Positions 46,191 to 56,816 of a stretch of 64,000 bases of DNA are shown here, piece by piece. Where the stretch lies: NCBI GenBank assembly GCA_018907035.1, contig JACCIC010000062.1, positions 956,501 through 1,020,500 of the forward strand, read 5' to 3'. Under the pieces are notes generated by a model that saw only the letters and a program-made list of their open reading frames with translations, was not told the DNA's origin and did no database searches. Source of the DNA: Sycobia sp. Sy_11. Its lineage: Eukaryota; Arthropoda; Insecta; Hymenoptera; Epichrysomallidae. The stretch's first letter is position 1. Every line of letters begins with the position of its first letter. Both the position numbers and the translations under genes were made by a program.

Positions 46191-47246
46191 TAGAAATATA
46201 TTAAACTATAATTATTATAAAATATATATATATTAACGTATATTACAATGTATGTAAATATATGCAACATATAAAACGTAATATTATTACGCCCTAATAA
46301 CTCGAAGATGATGCACCTCAAAAAAACTAAAGAAAAAAAATATTAATATGAATGTAAAATGATGAGGTTCATCGCAAATATTTGAAACCAAATATAATTA
46401 ATAATAATAATTTTTTCAGGAATTATTAATTCGTCTCACTATAGCAAATGTAAAAATGTTATTCATTTTGAAATACATATATGGTAATTAAATATTAAAA
46501 CCTAGAATTCTTTACTACAACAGTTACCCTTTATAACATATTCATAGAATAGGTGCAACAAAAAGTATTAGTATAATAGTTCGTAATTTTCGAACAAGGT
46601 TTCTGTACATTCATTTTAACTTAAAAGAAAAAAAGCCGAATATCCAATCGAAAGCTTATTCATCCATGCTTATGCATACATAAGAAATCATTTTGATTTT
46701 TGTCCGAATTAATTATATTTCATACTTTTAACATTCGTGATTCTAAACATTGTTGCATAACAATGTCACATTATTCAAAAAATGGCAATTTACTTCCCAA
46801 TATCAAAACTGCTGCTGTTGTACCTAATTTGACATTTTGGCGTTGATAAAAATACACGCCTATTTATGAAACCTTTTAGTTTTGATCGCACTATGAAGCA
46901 AGTAATATTTTTTCTGTTATTGAACTGGTTGAGAGAATTGTCTATTGAATTCAATTTTGAAAATTGGATTTAATTATTTTTATAATAATTTTATTTAAAA
47001 TTATCTTTTTAACGAAGCTTCGAACTTTTTTATTTAGAATTAAGTGTTTCGCAGGGCTTAACTTTAACAAGCGTTAAAACCGTAATATCAGTATTAAAAA
47101 ATTGACGATAATGAATACACCGATATTTTTCATTCAAAGTAAAATTTCCTTTTATATTTTAAATAAAAGTTATATTTCTTTTCCAAATTATTCAATGGTT
47201 TGACTGCAGAATTAAAATAAAAAGAAATCACAGATAAAAAAATGTA
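46191..47246. other. AT-rich intron, nothing recognised
   Basis: No coding or repeat signal found. Confidence 0.5.
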
Positions 47247-47655
47247 TGGAAATTAATAAATATTTTTATCGACCTTACAGTCTTTATAATATAATATATT
47301 AAATAAAATAATGACAGTCAGACTCTCCTTGTTTATGTTCACCCCCGTAGCATCTGAAATAAAACTTATTACTACAATAAATTATAACATCGGACACCAA
47401 AGTGATTCTAAATTTAAGATGGTGGGGGCAGTGAGGTTGTCCTTTACTGACATAGAATATAGCTTTTATTATTATTATTTTATTTTATTTATATTATTTT
47501 TATTTTTAATTTTTCATCTAATTTAATCTTAGTAATAAGTTTTATCTCAGATTCTATGGGGGTGAACATAAACAAGGACAGTGTGACTATCATTATTTTA
47601 GCTAATATATTATATGATAAAGACTATAAGACCAATTAAAAAATGTATTAATTTA
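47247..47655. mobile_element. Penelope-like repeat pair, head-to-head
   Basis: Left end 47,247-47,365 (ATAAATATTTTTATCGACCTTACAG, GACAGTCAGACTCTCCTTGTTTATG, CACCCCCGTAG) is the reverse complement of right end 47,540-47,655. Between them lie CATCGGACACC and GGGGGCAGTGAGGTTGTCCTTTACT, the part just downstream of the hammerhead in other copies. The hammerhead core itself is absent. The result is a ~400-bp palindrome. Confidence 0.7.
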
Positions 47656-49598
47656 ATTCAGAACAGTCGACATAAGTACATTTTTTAATTCTAAAATGTA
47701 TGGAAACATAGTAGAATTAAAAAAACGTTAATTTTTAAAAAAGCGAGCAGGTAAGAATTTCATAAAAGAACTTATATGAAACTACTCTTTGAATTCATTG
47801 ATCATTCGACCAAAACTAATTACAGCATTTTCTATCTAGTTGCAGAATGGCCATTACAGTGTGTACGTATTCATCGAACGAGGTAGCACTTTCATTCGGC
47901 CTGTCAACAGTGCGATCTCCGTTACAAGAATAAGCGATTGTGATGTTCTTCAAAAACAGATGTTCTTCACGTGCATTATTCTTGATTAAAATAAGACTCG
48001 TGCACATGATACTCTGCAGTATCTCTTTACTTCTATGTTGGAAGCTCTACAAGTTTTTCAATTATTTTAAAGCTGTCGATATCTTCATTTTCGCGCAAAA
48101 ATATTTTACTTTTATAGAGTAATATTATATTTTTTAAAGTGAACACATCAGTACTTTAATATAGTCACCTTGCTTTCATCATTATTATTCAATTAAATTG
48201 TAACATCGAATTCTAAAAAAACTGTTTTTGCCAATTATTACAAATATTGTTTGAATCATTAAAAGTAAGATAAATAATGAATTAGGTTAATATTGTAATG
48301 CAATACTTTTATTTAATGATGTCTTGTTGAGTTTTTGATGAGAAATACATAAGTAATATATAGTAAACAGCTACTTTCCTTTAGCTTTAAACAAACTTAT
48401 GAGATTATCGACATATTTTTAATTTGTAAATGATTATTTAAGTTTAAGATGCGATCAGTTTTTTGTAAAAGACTATTTTTAACATATTTAGATAAAAAAT
48501 ATAATTTGTTTACGTACTAAATTTTGAATATAACTGAATTTAATCATTACATATATTGAAGGTGTGTAATGAAATGTTTATAAGATTCTGTAAAACAAAT
48601 TATACAAAATGACTATACTTCGAACTTAATATAGAAATAAAGAAAAATAGTTCAATTATTAATTTTGTCCTTAAAAGCTTAATGATAAGGTAACTCAAAT
48701 AGATGGTTCTTGAATTTAGTAAAAGTATATTCAGCAATATTAATTCTACACGTGTAGCGTAATTTTGGCAATGAAATCGAACAATTTCGACATCATATTT
48801 TTTTCTATACGCGTTGGATAATATAATTTATTAGTGGAAGTTTTCCGATGGCTAAATTAGCATTTGCATATATTGAGAGATAAATTATTTCTCAGTAATA
48901 GAGTCCACCGTTTTTCATGCTTTCGCATTTCATAAAAATAATTTTTTAATTTTATAAATAGTTAATTTTTTAAATAGTTTAATTTTAAATAGATTTTTAA
49001 TTTCATCGATTTGTTTGAATAATAATTTTGCAAATATTAATGTGCATTTCAAAAATTATTTAAAAATGTTTAAAAACAATGTAAAGAAATTTTTTCCAAA
49101 ATAATACTTTGCTTGGATTCTTTAGATGATCGATTTGTAATTTTTTTTGCATTCAGTTTTTTAAATTAAGTGAATACTGTATATTACTGTGAATTGTTTG
49201 GAGCATTATATGAGTGAGTGAGTGAATACTAAAAATATTAAAAACACGTTTGCCAACGTACATTTTTATACAGCAGAGATACGGGATTATTATGTTTCGA
49301 TTATCAACTTGATAATATAGGAAAGAGAAAATAAAATAATGTAGATAATGTACATCAAAGATAATATTTATATTGATTACTTTAAACGTATTTTCTACGA
49401 CAATCAAATTTATAATTTTTACCATCTGTTAAATTGTTCTGTGTTGATTAATCGTGTAAGCAAAATATATTTAATTATTCTTAAAATATCCGAATATTTA
49501 AGGTGTGGGAATGAAAAAAAAACACTTGGAGAGTTTCAAAATTATTTGATTTTCCAAAGTAACTTATAAACAAAATTATTAATGTAAAATAAAATAAA
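47656..49598. other. Intron, nothing firmly recognised
   Basis: A GC-richer patch at 47,845-48,010 follows a good acceptor-like sequence (CATTTTCTATCTAGTTGCAG, ends 47,844), but the phase shared by the finger exons hits a stop after 13 codons. AT-rich and featureless otherwise. Confidence 0.4.
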
Positions 49599-49787
49599 TT
49601 AATAAATATTTTCATTGGTGTTACAGTTCAATTAAATCAATCGAAAATAATACGTAATAATATCAATATATATTTATATTAATATTAATACATCAATATA
49701 TAAAAATAATAAAAAATGTAGTAAAATGTAGTAATGTTAGTAAAAATGCAATCTGATTGTCCACACTACCCTTACCTAATTGAAGAC

Positions 49788-49832
49788 ATAGTACAACGTT
49801 TCGAGCTCGCTACGATTCATAATCAGGGTCTA
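49788..49832 (-). ncRNA. Hammerhead-like ribozyme motif (copy c)
   Basis: On -: AGACC, CTGATTA (one change from CTGANGA), helix II segment TGAATCGTAGCGAGCTC, GAAAC, GTT, GTACT. The core is nearly canonical but helix I pairs poorly. Confidence 0.55.
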
Positions 49833-49990
49833 AACTAAACCTTATATTCTAATCTATATATACCTTATCCCCACTACCAAATTTAGTAAATTAAATATAA
49901 AATCCCCTTCTACACGAATTGTTCAAAACCAATCAATTTAATAAGGAATGATAAATGTTATCCGATTAACAGACTCTAACATTAAATTCA

Positions 49991-50293
49991 CATTATTTTG
50001 ATTCTTGGAAATGTGAATACTTTCAAGACTCTCCCTTTTATAAAATTAATTGTATGGATTGTAATAAATACTACATTGGACAAACAGGTAGATATTTAAA
50101 AAAGGGAATTTATGAACAGAAATATAGTTTACGTAGCTCACATATTACTTCTGGTTTAAAGAAGTATTATTTAAGGTTTTTACATTCTTTTGATTTTATG
50201 AATGTGGATATTTTAAAACATGGTATTAGCAATAAGTATAAAAGGAAGAGTTTTGAAAGTACTCACATTTCCAAGAATCAAAATAGAGTCTAG
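49991..50293 (+). pseudogene. GIY-YIG endonuclease fragment of a Penelope-like element
   Basis: Penelope-like retroelements use a GIY-YIG nuclease to nick target DNA. The frame is open from DSWKCEYFQDSPFYKINCMDC (about 49,991) into YYIGQTGRYLKKGIYEQKYSLRS, i.e. the YIGQTGRxLKxRI-E-K-S-R pattern typical of the family. HITSGLKKYY, the HSFDFMNVDILKHG segment and ESTHISKNQNRV (the conserved E-x-HISK motif) follow before a stop. In the usual family pattern a His ends the RI-EH segment; here it reads IYEQK, which may weaken catalysis. The Cys pair before it (CMDC) resembles the CCHH/Cys linker before the nuclease. No RT is attached. Confidence 0.85.
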
Positions 50294-50431
50294 TAAATTA
50301 GATAACATTTATCATCCCTTATTAAATTGAATGGTTTTTAATATTTTGTGTAGAGGGGGGTTTTATATTTAATTTACTAAATTTGGTAACGGGGATAAGG
50401 TATATATAGATTAGAATATAAGGTTTAGTTT

Positions 50432-50475
50432 AGTCCCTAATGAGGGGAGCCGTAGTGAGCTCGAAACGTTGGACT
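50432..50475 (+). ncRNA. Hammerhead ribozyme motif (copy b), good helices
   Basis: Helix I AGTCC/GGACT (5 perfect pairs, 50,432-50,436 with 50,471-50,475). Core CTAATGA, one base from CTGATGA. Helix II GGGGAGC…GAGCTC is partly paired. Then GAAAC and GTT before the cleavage position. This is the minimal, short-helix-III hammerhead described for Penelope-like terminal repeats. The G-to-A change at the third core position would probably impair cleavage. Confidence 0.65.
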
Positions 50476-50768
50476 ACTACAGCAAGTCTTCAGTTAGATA
50501 AGGATGGTGTGGTCAGTCAGATTGCACTTTACTAACATAAAATGTTTTTCAACTAATATTTTATTTTCAGATTAGTCTACGGGGGTGACTGTATACAAGG
50601 ACAATCTGACTGTCATTATAATTTTAAATTTAAATTTTTATTTTTATTATTTTTGTATATCGATGTATGAATATTAATATAAATATATATTGATTTTATT
50701 ACATATTATTTTCGATTGATTTAATTGGACTGTAAGACCAATAAAAATATTTATTAATTTGTATATAA

Positions 50769-51409
50769 GCAGTCAACAAAGGCACAATTAAAGTAAAATA
50801 AAATAATTGTATTATTTTTTTCATTCCAACGACTTAAATATTTATTTCATTATGTTTCACTAAGTATTCAGCAAATCCTCAATCAATTATGAAATATCTG
50901 TCTGAATAAACTGTGCTTTGATATGCTTATTTATCATAAGTGCAATAAAAAATTATTAATAATATGTTTTTTCATCATATCGGCCAGTTTTTTGTTTTTC
51001 TTTCATTTGATATATTATTAAATAAATTATTATTATTACCTATATAAGATTTTTCATTGATAATTTTGTACTTTCAATTTAAGAAAGGAAGAAAGTTATA
51101 TATTCCTGAAAATTTTAAATTAATTATTTTCTATTGTATTATGTTCTTTATTCAAATATATAAATTTTGTCTTGCTCTATTGCAATATTTATAACAATCT
51201 TTAATGATATAATATTTAATTCTTATTTCTTAAGATCTATTATTTTACCTTTTTGTTAATAACTTACAATTAAAGGACTTATATTCGCTATGAATGTGGT
51301 ATTTTTTGTAAAATAGCCAATATAAGTTGAAGTAAAAATGCAAGCATGCTGCAAGCCTCACCTCGCTTATTGCAACTTCTGCTTCACTTCATATTTATTC
51401 TCTTTTCAG
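50769..51409. other. Intron preceding zinc-finger exon E
   Basis: AT-rich, then a pyrimidine-rich tract and acceptor CTCTTTTCAG ending at 51,409. Confidence 0.5.
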
Positions 51410-51759
51410 ACGAATTCAGTGTGCAGTTTGTGAAGGTGGAGGACATACTAGCTGCTGGTAGTTCTCGGACTAATCGTCGCGGTCACCCATCCGCCACCTC
51501 ACCCGCAAGATTCGTTCGCGAGCTACAGCCGATGCTGCACGGAACCAGTAGGAAATTTCGCTGTCCCAGGTGTCCTAGCAGCTTTTCGTATCAACGCGGA
51601 CTTCAGCAACATCTGAAATACGCTTGTCATCAACGACCCAGGTTCCAATGCCCTTATTGCCAGCAACGTTCCAAGTACAGATATGCCGCTTACAATCACG
51701 TTAGGCAAATGCACAAAGGTCAGGATGTTTATTGCGTCGATACAGAAAGCATGGAATAA
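51410..51759 (+). CDS. lola: lola-type alternative terminal exon E (two zinc fingers, long linker)
   Basis: Follows ATTTATTCTCTTTTCAG in the shared phase. The linker is the longest in the array, about 60 residues (EFSVQFVKVEDILAAGSSRT, then a Ser/Thr/Pro/Arg-rich stretch). Finger 1 is CPRCPSSFSYQRGLQQHLKYAC (C-x2-C-x12-H-x4-C, with the HLKYAC ending typical of lola). Finger 2 is CPYCQQRSKYRYAAYNHVRQMH (C-x2-C-x12-H-x4-H). A 16-residue acidic tail ends at TAA. Its GC content and codon use stand out from the surrounding intron, as expected of constrained coding DNA. An ATG at 51,346 lies in the intron and is not taken as a start. Confidence 0.9.
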
Positions 51760-52464
51760 CATTATATACGATAATCAATCGAACGAATAGATATGAAAGA
51801 AATAATGACCAATTTTTCTCCCTCATTTTCCTCGTGATTGCTTACTAATTTTTTACTGGAAACATTTTAAGTTAATCAATGTAAAAATAATTTGTAAGGT
51901 ATTTAATTCCAGAATTCAGTACCATTATGTAAAAGATCCATGTAAACAGTCACTATGTAAGCTATTGCGGATTCTTTTATAGACTGATTTTTTATTTACA
52001 CAGCTTTTTATCTGCGAATAGTTTAAGATTTGAAATATTTTCTTGTTTGACGGTAAAAGTATTCAAAACTAGTATTGTGTTTATTATACTAGTATTATTT
52101 TTAATTACTAGTAATTATATGTTTTCCCTGTACTTAATCATTGTAATTTTGATTACTATCTTAATAATAATTTACTTAGTCTTAAAGGAACCAATTATTA
52201 TTATACAGAATATTAAGATAAATATTTATTTAATATATTATTCACAGCTCTTATTATTATACATATTAGTAATGTTTTATACAATTTTTTTTCGAGCGTT
52301 TTCTGTAATAATATTAAAATTATAAAAGATTAGTACTACTATATTAGCACTAATATTAATATCGATATAAATTATATGTTTTATGACAAAAAATGAAAAT
52401 ATTTAAAATATATATCGCTATGAAGTAACTATTAAATAATTTTTTTTAAAACAAAAATTAATTT
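51760..52464. other. AT-rich intron after exon E
   Basis: 3' UTR and intron of exon E presumably start here; no clear AATAAA. The 92-codon open frame at 52,047-52,325 is Ile/Leu/Tyr-rich from AT composition. Confidence 0.45.
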
Positions 52465-52765
52465 ACTAAATATTTTTATCAGTTTTACAGTCTTTATACT
52501 ATAATATATTATAATAATATATTGACAGTCAGACTGTCCTTGTTTAAAATCACCTCCGAAGAATCTGCAATAGTAATTAGTTCTAAAAAGAAAATAATAT
52601 TTAATTAAAAAATTAAAAATAATAAAAATGATAAAAGTAAACTATAAACTATATTCTATTTTAGCAAAGGACAACCTGACTGCCCCGACCATTTTAAATT
52701 TAAATTTAAATTTATCCTCGATGTCCGACGTTTCGAACTGCTACGGTTCTTCTTCAAGAACTCAA
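52465..52765 (-). mobile_element. Penelope-like terminal repeat (- orientation)
   Basis: Outer end (TAAATATTTTTATCAGTTTTACAGTCTTTATACTATAATATATT), GACAGTCAGACTGTCCTTGTTT, CACCTCCGAAGAATCTG, AAAGGACAACCTGACTGCCCCGACC and a hammerhead-like motif occur in the family order. Single repeat, no coding part recognised beyond it. Confidence 0.7.
52721..52762 (-). ncRNA. Hammerhead-like ribozyme motif (copy e)
   Basis: On -: GTTC, TTGAAGA (first core base C-to-T), helix II GAACCGTAGCAGTTC, GAAAC, GTC, GGAC. Helices I (with one G-U) and II pair well; the changed core C would impair catalysis. Confidence 0.55.
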
Positions 52766-53384
52766 TTCTGGATTTAATTTATTAAAACTTTTTCTAGGTA
52801 AACGGATTTTACTCGTTTATGTTTTCTGAGGCGTTGGTTACAAATATCACGGTGACTTTAAGCAGAAATTAAATTGTCATGGCAAAATTCATAAATAAAA
52901 TTCGTAATCAATTCCTCTAGAAAACATAAGTATACAACTTGTCAGCTCAATCAGACCGGAAAACTAATTGGATACAACCATACCACCGCAGATGCCTGGG
53001 GGAGCAAACCCCTTAGATGGCATGGTTGAATTTTCTCTAGAAATATCGCTTGTACCGAAAAAATGTATTGAATAAAAAATATGTATTCTGATGAACTCTA
53101 TAACTTGTTAAATGACTTTTCTGAAATAAATTTTAATAATTTGAAAAAAATAGATTTTGCGATAAAAACTCCATTATCTCCAAAAGCCACTATGTTATAT
53201 TCATAATCAACACTTAAAAAAAATAAGTTTCCAAAAGCAGGACAGGGTGCTTTTCGGAAATTTATCTATTTTTCGTAATTGTTAATACAAACATTTATTT
53301 TTAATAGATAAGTTAGTTTTATTAGATTATATTTTTAATGTAATTTACAGAATTCAAAATTGTACTTATGTCGGCTGTTCTGAA
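52766..53384. other. Unclassified segment with a hairpin
   Basis: 52,970-53,030 contains CAACCATACCACC…AGATGGCATGGTTG, able to form an imperfect hairpin. The neighbourhood loosely resembles 28,530-28,600. Not identified. Confidence 0.35.
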
Positions 53385-53618
53385 TTAAATTAATAAATAT
53401 TTTTATCTGTCTTCAGTCTTTATAATATAATGTATTAGTTAAAATAATGACTAAAATAATCAGACTGTCCTTGTGTATATTCACTCCCGTAAAATCTGAA
53501 ATAAAACTTATTACTACAATAAATTATATTAAAAATTAAAAATAAAAATAAAATAAAATTAATAATAAAATAAAAATAAAATAATAAATAACATAAAATA
53601 AAAATAATAAAACAATAT

Positions 53619-54370
53619 TGTTGAGGCGACAAGAAAAATGGTTTCGTCGTCAGCCTCGTGTCGTATAAATGTTTAGCTTTATACGACTATTCAAATAATG
53701 TGACCACAAATGTATATAGATAAATAAAATGATACTTTATTTATCTATAAACATTATCATTCACACACATTGATAATTTAACGAATCTATATAATAACAA
53801 GGTGTTACACAAATTTTGTAAAGTGTTTCTCGCGTGTCAGACAAAATGAATCTGAGTCTCTGTTATTGCTTTTACGTCTCGGAGTCGAAAGGAGATATTA
53901 AAAATTAGCAGGGAAGGGGATTGTTGAAAATTCTAAACGGAAATTCTATTGGCCGTGGAGTTCATGCACTACTCCGCCATTAAACGTACATGGAAATGTT
54001 CAGGGGAGGAGATGGATAGATGCGAGGTCTCTCAGGTTAATTTTAGGTAAGGGATTTCTCGGGCAAACCCGCACCCTCAGCTGAGACCAATAAACCTTTT
54101 GTGTACGAAGGTCGACCGAGTCTACACAGGATTTGGACATTTTTTCAATTATCTGCCAGAAAAACTATGACAGACATATAAGTATATTTAATGGTTGTGA
54201 GGATTTTATATGGACACATTTAGACTTAAATAAAATAATACAATAAAGAAACATAATTTTATGAGACATAAATTAATAAAATTAAAGAATATAACACACA
54301 ATAAATAAAATAATAAATTCACAATTATGCAGAAGCACGCATACATTTAAGACGCCTTGTCGGCGTAACA
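53619..54370 (+). mobile_element. Solo LTR, 752 bp, 5-bp target duplication
   Basis: Starts TGTTGAGGCGACAAG and ends CTTGTCGGCGTAACA: TG…CA with an imperfect inverted terminal motif. Flanked by AATAT at 53,614-53,618 and 54,371-54,375. It contains TATAAAT in a small palindrome (CGTATAAATG…TTTATACG, about 53,661-53,690) and an AATAAA (54,089-54,094), fitting LTR promoter and polyadenylation signals. No gag/pol adjoins, so it is a recombination relic. Family (Gypsy, Copia or BEL) cannot be told from the LTR alone. Confidence 0.8.
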
Positions 54371-54436
54371 AATATTCTATGTTAGTAAAGGATAACCTGA
54401 CTTCCCCTACCATCTTAAATTTAGATTCACCTTTGG

Positions 54437-54475
54437 TGTTCGACGTTTCGAACCGCTACGGTTTATCCTCAGGAA
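54437..54475 (-). ncRNA. Hammerhead ribozyme motif (copy f), canonical core
   Basis: On -: helix I GTTC/GAAC, core CTGAGGA (exact CTGANGA), helix II AACCG-TAGC-GGTT (strong), then GAAAC and the cleavage triplet GTC. All invariant core bases I can check are present. The most likely active ribozyme in the window, though helices I and III are short, as in the Penelope class, which is thought to act as a dimer. Confidence 0.75.
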
Positions 54476-54514
54476 CTAAACCAAATTGAAAAACCCAGCA
54501 TTTTTTCAGATTTA

Positions 54515-54630
54515 TTTCAGATTCTTCGGGGGGTGAATATAAACAAGCACAGTCTGACTATCATTATTTAAGCTAATATATTATATTATAAAGACTGTAA
54601 GAACGATAAAAATATTTATTAAATAATTTA
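54515..54630 (+). mobile_element. Penelope-like repeat terminus, + orientation
   Basis: TTTCAGATTCTTCGGGGGGTGAATATAAACAAGCACAGTCTGACTATCATTATTTAAGC and the outer end GACTGTAAGAACGATAAAAATATTTATTAAA, inverted relative to 53,385-54,480. Together they form another opposed pair. Confidence 0.7.
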
Positions 54631-54746
54631 CAGAAAACACATTACAATACAAAAGTTTTAATTTCTTTGTATACTAAATTCATTTCCGGAAAGTTTATTA
54701 TGTATTATTTTTTTACGATATTTAATGTTGTTCTACTTACCTTCTC

Positions 54747-54750
<4 letters not shown>

Positions 54751-54798
<48 letters not shown>
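54751..54798. repeat. (AT)n microsatellite
   Basis: AT run of about 48 bp. Confidence 0.95.
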
Positions 54799-54799
<1 letters not shown>

Positions 54800-56679
54800 C
54801 ATGAGAACAATATATATATATGATATCGGTGTTAATCACTAGCGAAGGCTTACGATATCTAGATCTATGCCAACAAAGCACATGTAAACTTTTTTACAAA
54901 GGTGCATGTGAGAATCGTCCCAAACAGGGAGATGAACTCGGATCACCGAATTACAAGTCCATACATAGTTCTTATAGCGATCGAACTATCGTAAGCCTCT
55001 GATTATGTGTTGCAATATTATATAAATTTAAAACAATTTAATTTAACAATAAACTTTTTCTTACAACTTAATACATTTTATACTATAATCGTAAATAACT
55101 TTTTATTTGTTTTAAGACTTGAATTATAATAATTATAATAAAGAATATGTGTAGTAATTAGAATATAATTTAATAAATAATAAAATTTATTTTTGTAAGT
55201 AGCTCAAAGTTGCAGAAAATAATAAATATGATATACCATATAACCATTCCTAATGCAGTTACTGTTATTAAAAATCATCTCGGTATCTGTAATTCATATT
55301 AATTTTATTTCCATTAAGCAACTTATAAACAAGTACAATATATTATTTCGAATATGTATTTTTTTAAATATGGTAATATTCTCTTCACTTCGAATATTTC
55401 AGATGAAAATATAAGATTTTCTCCACGATCCTTCATCAGCAATTGCTGTACCATCCTCAGTATTATACAAACTATACAAACAGTTCTATACTTAACCAAC
55501 AGAGATAATTAACTATATTTTTTTCAACGAGTTATAATTTAAAACTGATTAAAATGACCCTTTCATCCAATTCACAAAAAAGACATAATAAATATGATTC
55601 TATTTCTGTTATTTATTATGTTCTGCTTCAGTAAAAATATTAAATTTATATAAAAATACCAGGTAATATCAATCTTCCTCGCTTTTTAACTTTAAGTCAC
55701 TTTATAACAACTTTCTATGTATATTAATAAATTTTACTAATTTAATTAAAATTTAATTTTCAGATTAATAAATCAGACTACTCTCTGGTTGTATTGTCAG
55801 TGAAGATAAAGAATGATTTCAAATGACGTAATTTATCGCTGAAGAACAATAAAATAATTTTGAGCATTTATAATCAAATAAATCCATCACATTTAATACA
55901 CGAGCTTGGTAAGTCGAAAAGAATTTGTCAACGAAGAAATAGAGCATGCATGCAGTTAATAAGATATATTCAAGCTAAAATTTTAAATGGACTCAATGAA
56001 TATTTATGGCTTTTGAAAAAACATTAAAGGAAGATCATTTTAGTATCAACTTTTGTGATCCAATATTATTTAGAACTATAAAAAAATTCTTAACTATTTT
56101 ACTAAACTTTAAATAAAGAAAATTCATCTGTAGGTAGCACTCTTTATTACTTTTTTTAAAAAGGCCAATCGAATATCTTAATATCTTATAATTTTCTTTC
56201 GTTACTGATATTTTCATTCAATAATTATTATAGTAATCGATGCAGCGATTTTTTATTATCAATTAAATTAAATAATAATTTCAATCTGCGTTTAAAAGAG
56301 AATTATATTAACCGTACTTTCGTTTATTTTTTAGGTATCATGTGGTTATAAAAACAAATTAATGTTTTGTGAAACAATAAGAGAAAATATATGAGATGAT
56401 TTGACAGTATTTCATAGAACAGGTAGGCTCAACCCATTTACCATTTAAAAGAGTGTTTAGACGATTATATGATTTATTATTGTTTCATTTTTATATTTTA
56501 ATCATTTTTAAGTTTAAATTTCAATATAATAACATTTTTATAAATAGTAATAATTTTGTTTCGCGGAATTTAAAAACTTAAATTTGATTTACGAAATAAT
56601 TATATAAACTTAATATTCTCGCCGTGTATTTTTTATGGAACTCGCATTATTTTAAATGCAGCTATATTTACTTTTGCAG
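54799..56679. other. Intron with weak exon-like patches
   Basis: 54,836-55,002 is a GC-richer open stretch after an AG (EGLRYLDLCQQSTCKLFYKG…), but in a different phase from the finger exons and without a His pattern. 55,403-55,512 follows a good acceptor (CGAATATTTCAG) in the shared phase and stays open for 35 codons, without fingers. Neither is called a gene. Confidence 0.35.
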
Positions 56680-56816
56680 AAAGACGGACGTCCGCTGCTC
56701 CGCTGAAGCGCTGGCGATTATGTATGCAAGTTTCAGTTGAGTTTGAATCACCAAATCGTATTACTTTAAATCTTATAGTTTGTCCAAACATACATCAACT
56801 CTCCTTAATATTATAA
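56680..56816 (+). other. Candidate terminal exon without fingers
   Basis: After the acceptor ATTTACTTTTGCAG, two bases and then 44 codons (RRTSAAPLKRWRLCMQVSVE…) run to TAA in the phase used by all the finger exons. The start is GC-rich. There is no zinc-finger signature. It may be a non-finger lola end, a decayed exon, or the left edge of the Gypsy relic that follows. Confidence 0.3.

Larger units (their letters stand above)
49599..50768 (+). mobile_element. Penelope-like retroelement remnant with inverted terminal repeats
   Basis: Left repeat (49,599-50,000) and right repeat (50,300-50,768) are reverse complements: ACCTTATCCCC-ACCAAATTTAGTAAATTAAATATAAAA against its complement, and each has a hammerhead motif. 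The unique centre encodes a GIY-YIG endonuclease fragment, a domain found downstream of the reverse transcriptase in Penelope-like elements. The RT is absent, so it is a 5'-truncated copy. The inverted upstream repeat is a known Penelope arrangement. Confidence 0.82.
53385..54480 (-). mobile_element. Penelope-like terminal repeat, split by a solo LTR
   Basis: Left part 53,385-53,618 has the family outer end, CAGACTGTCCTTGTGTATATTCACTCCCGTAAAATCTG and the poly-A-rich spacer. The right part resumes at 54,371 with AAAGGATAACCTGACTTCCCC and a hammerhead motif. The LTR sits exactly between, so it inserted later. Confidence 0.78.

Noticed and set aside
47845..48007. Exon-like patch after a strong acceptor
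   Set aside because: The shared splice phase meets a stop after 13 codons; other phases are open but encode no finger.
53435..53632. 65-codon Phe/Tyr/Ile-rich open frame on -
   Set aside because: Translation of an A-rich spacer inside a Penelope-like repeat.
54836..55002. Cys-containing open stretch (LCQQSTCKLFYKGAC)
   Set aside because: Wrong phase relative to the finger exons, no His ligands in place, directly beside a microsatellite.
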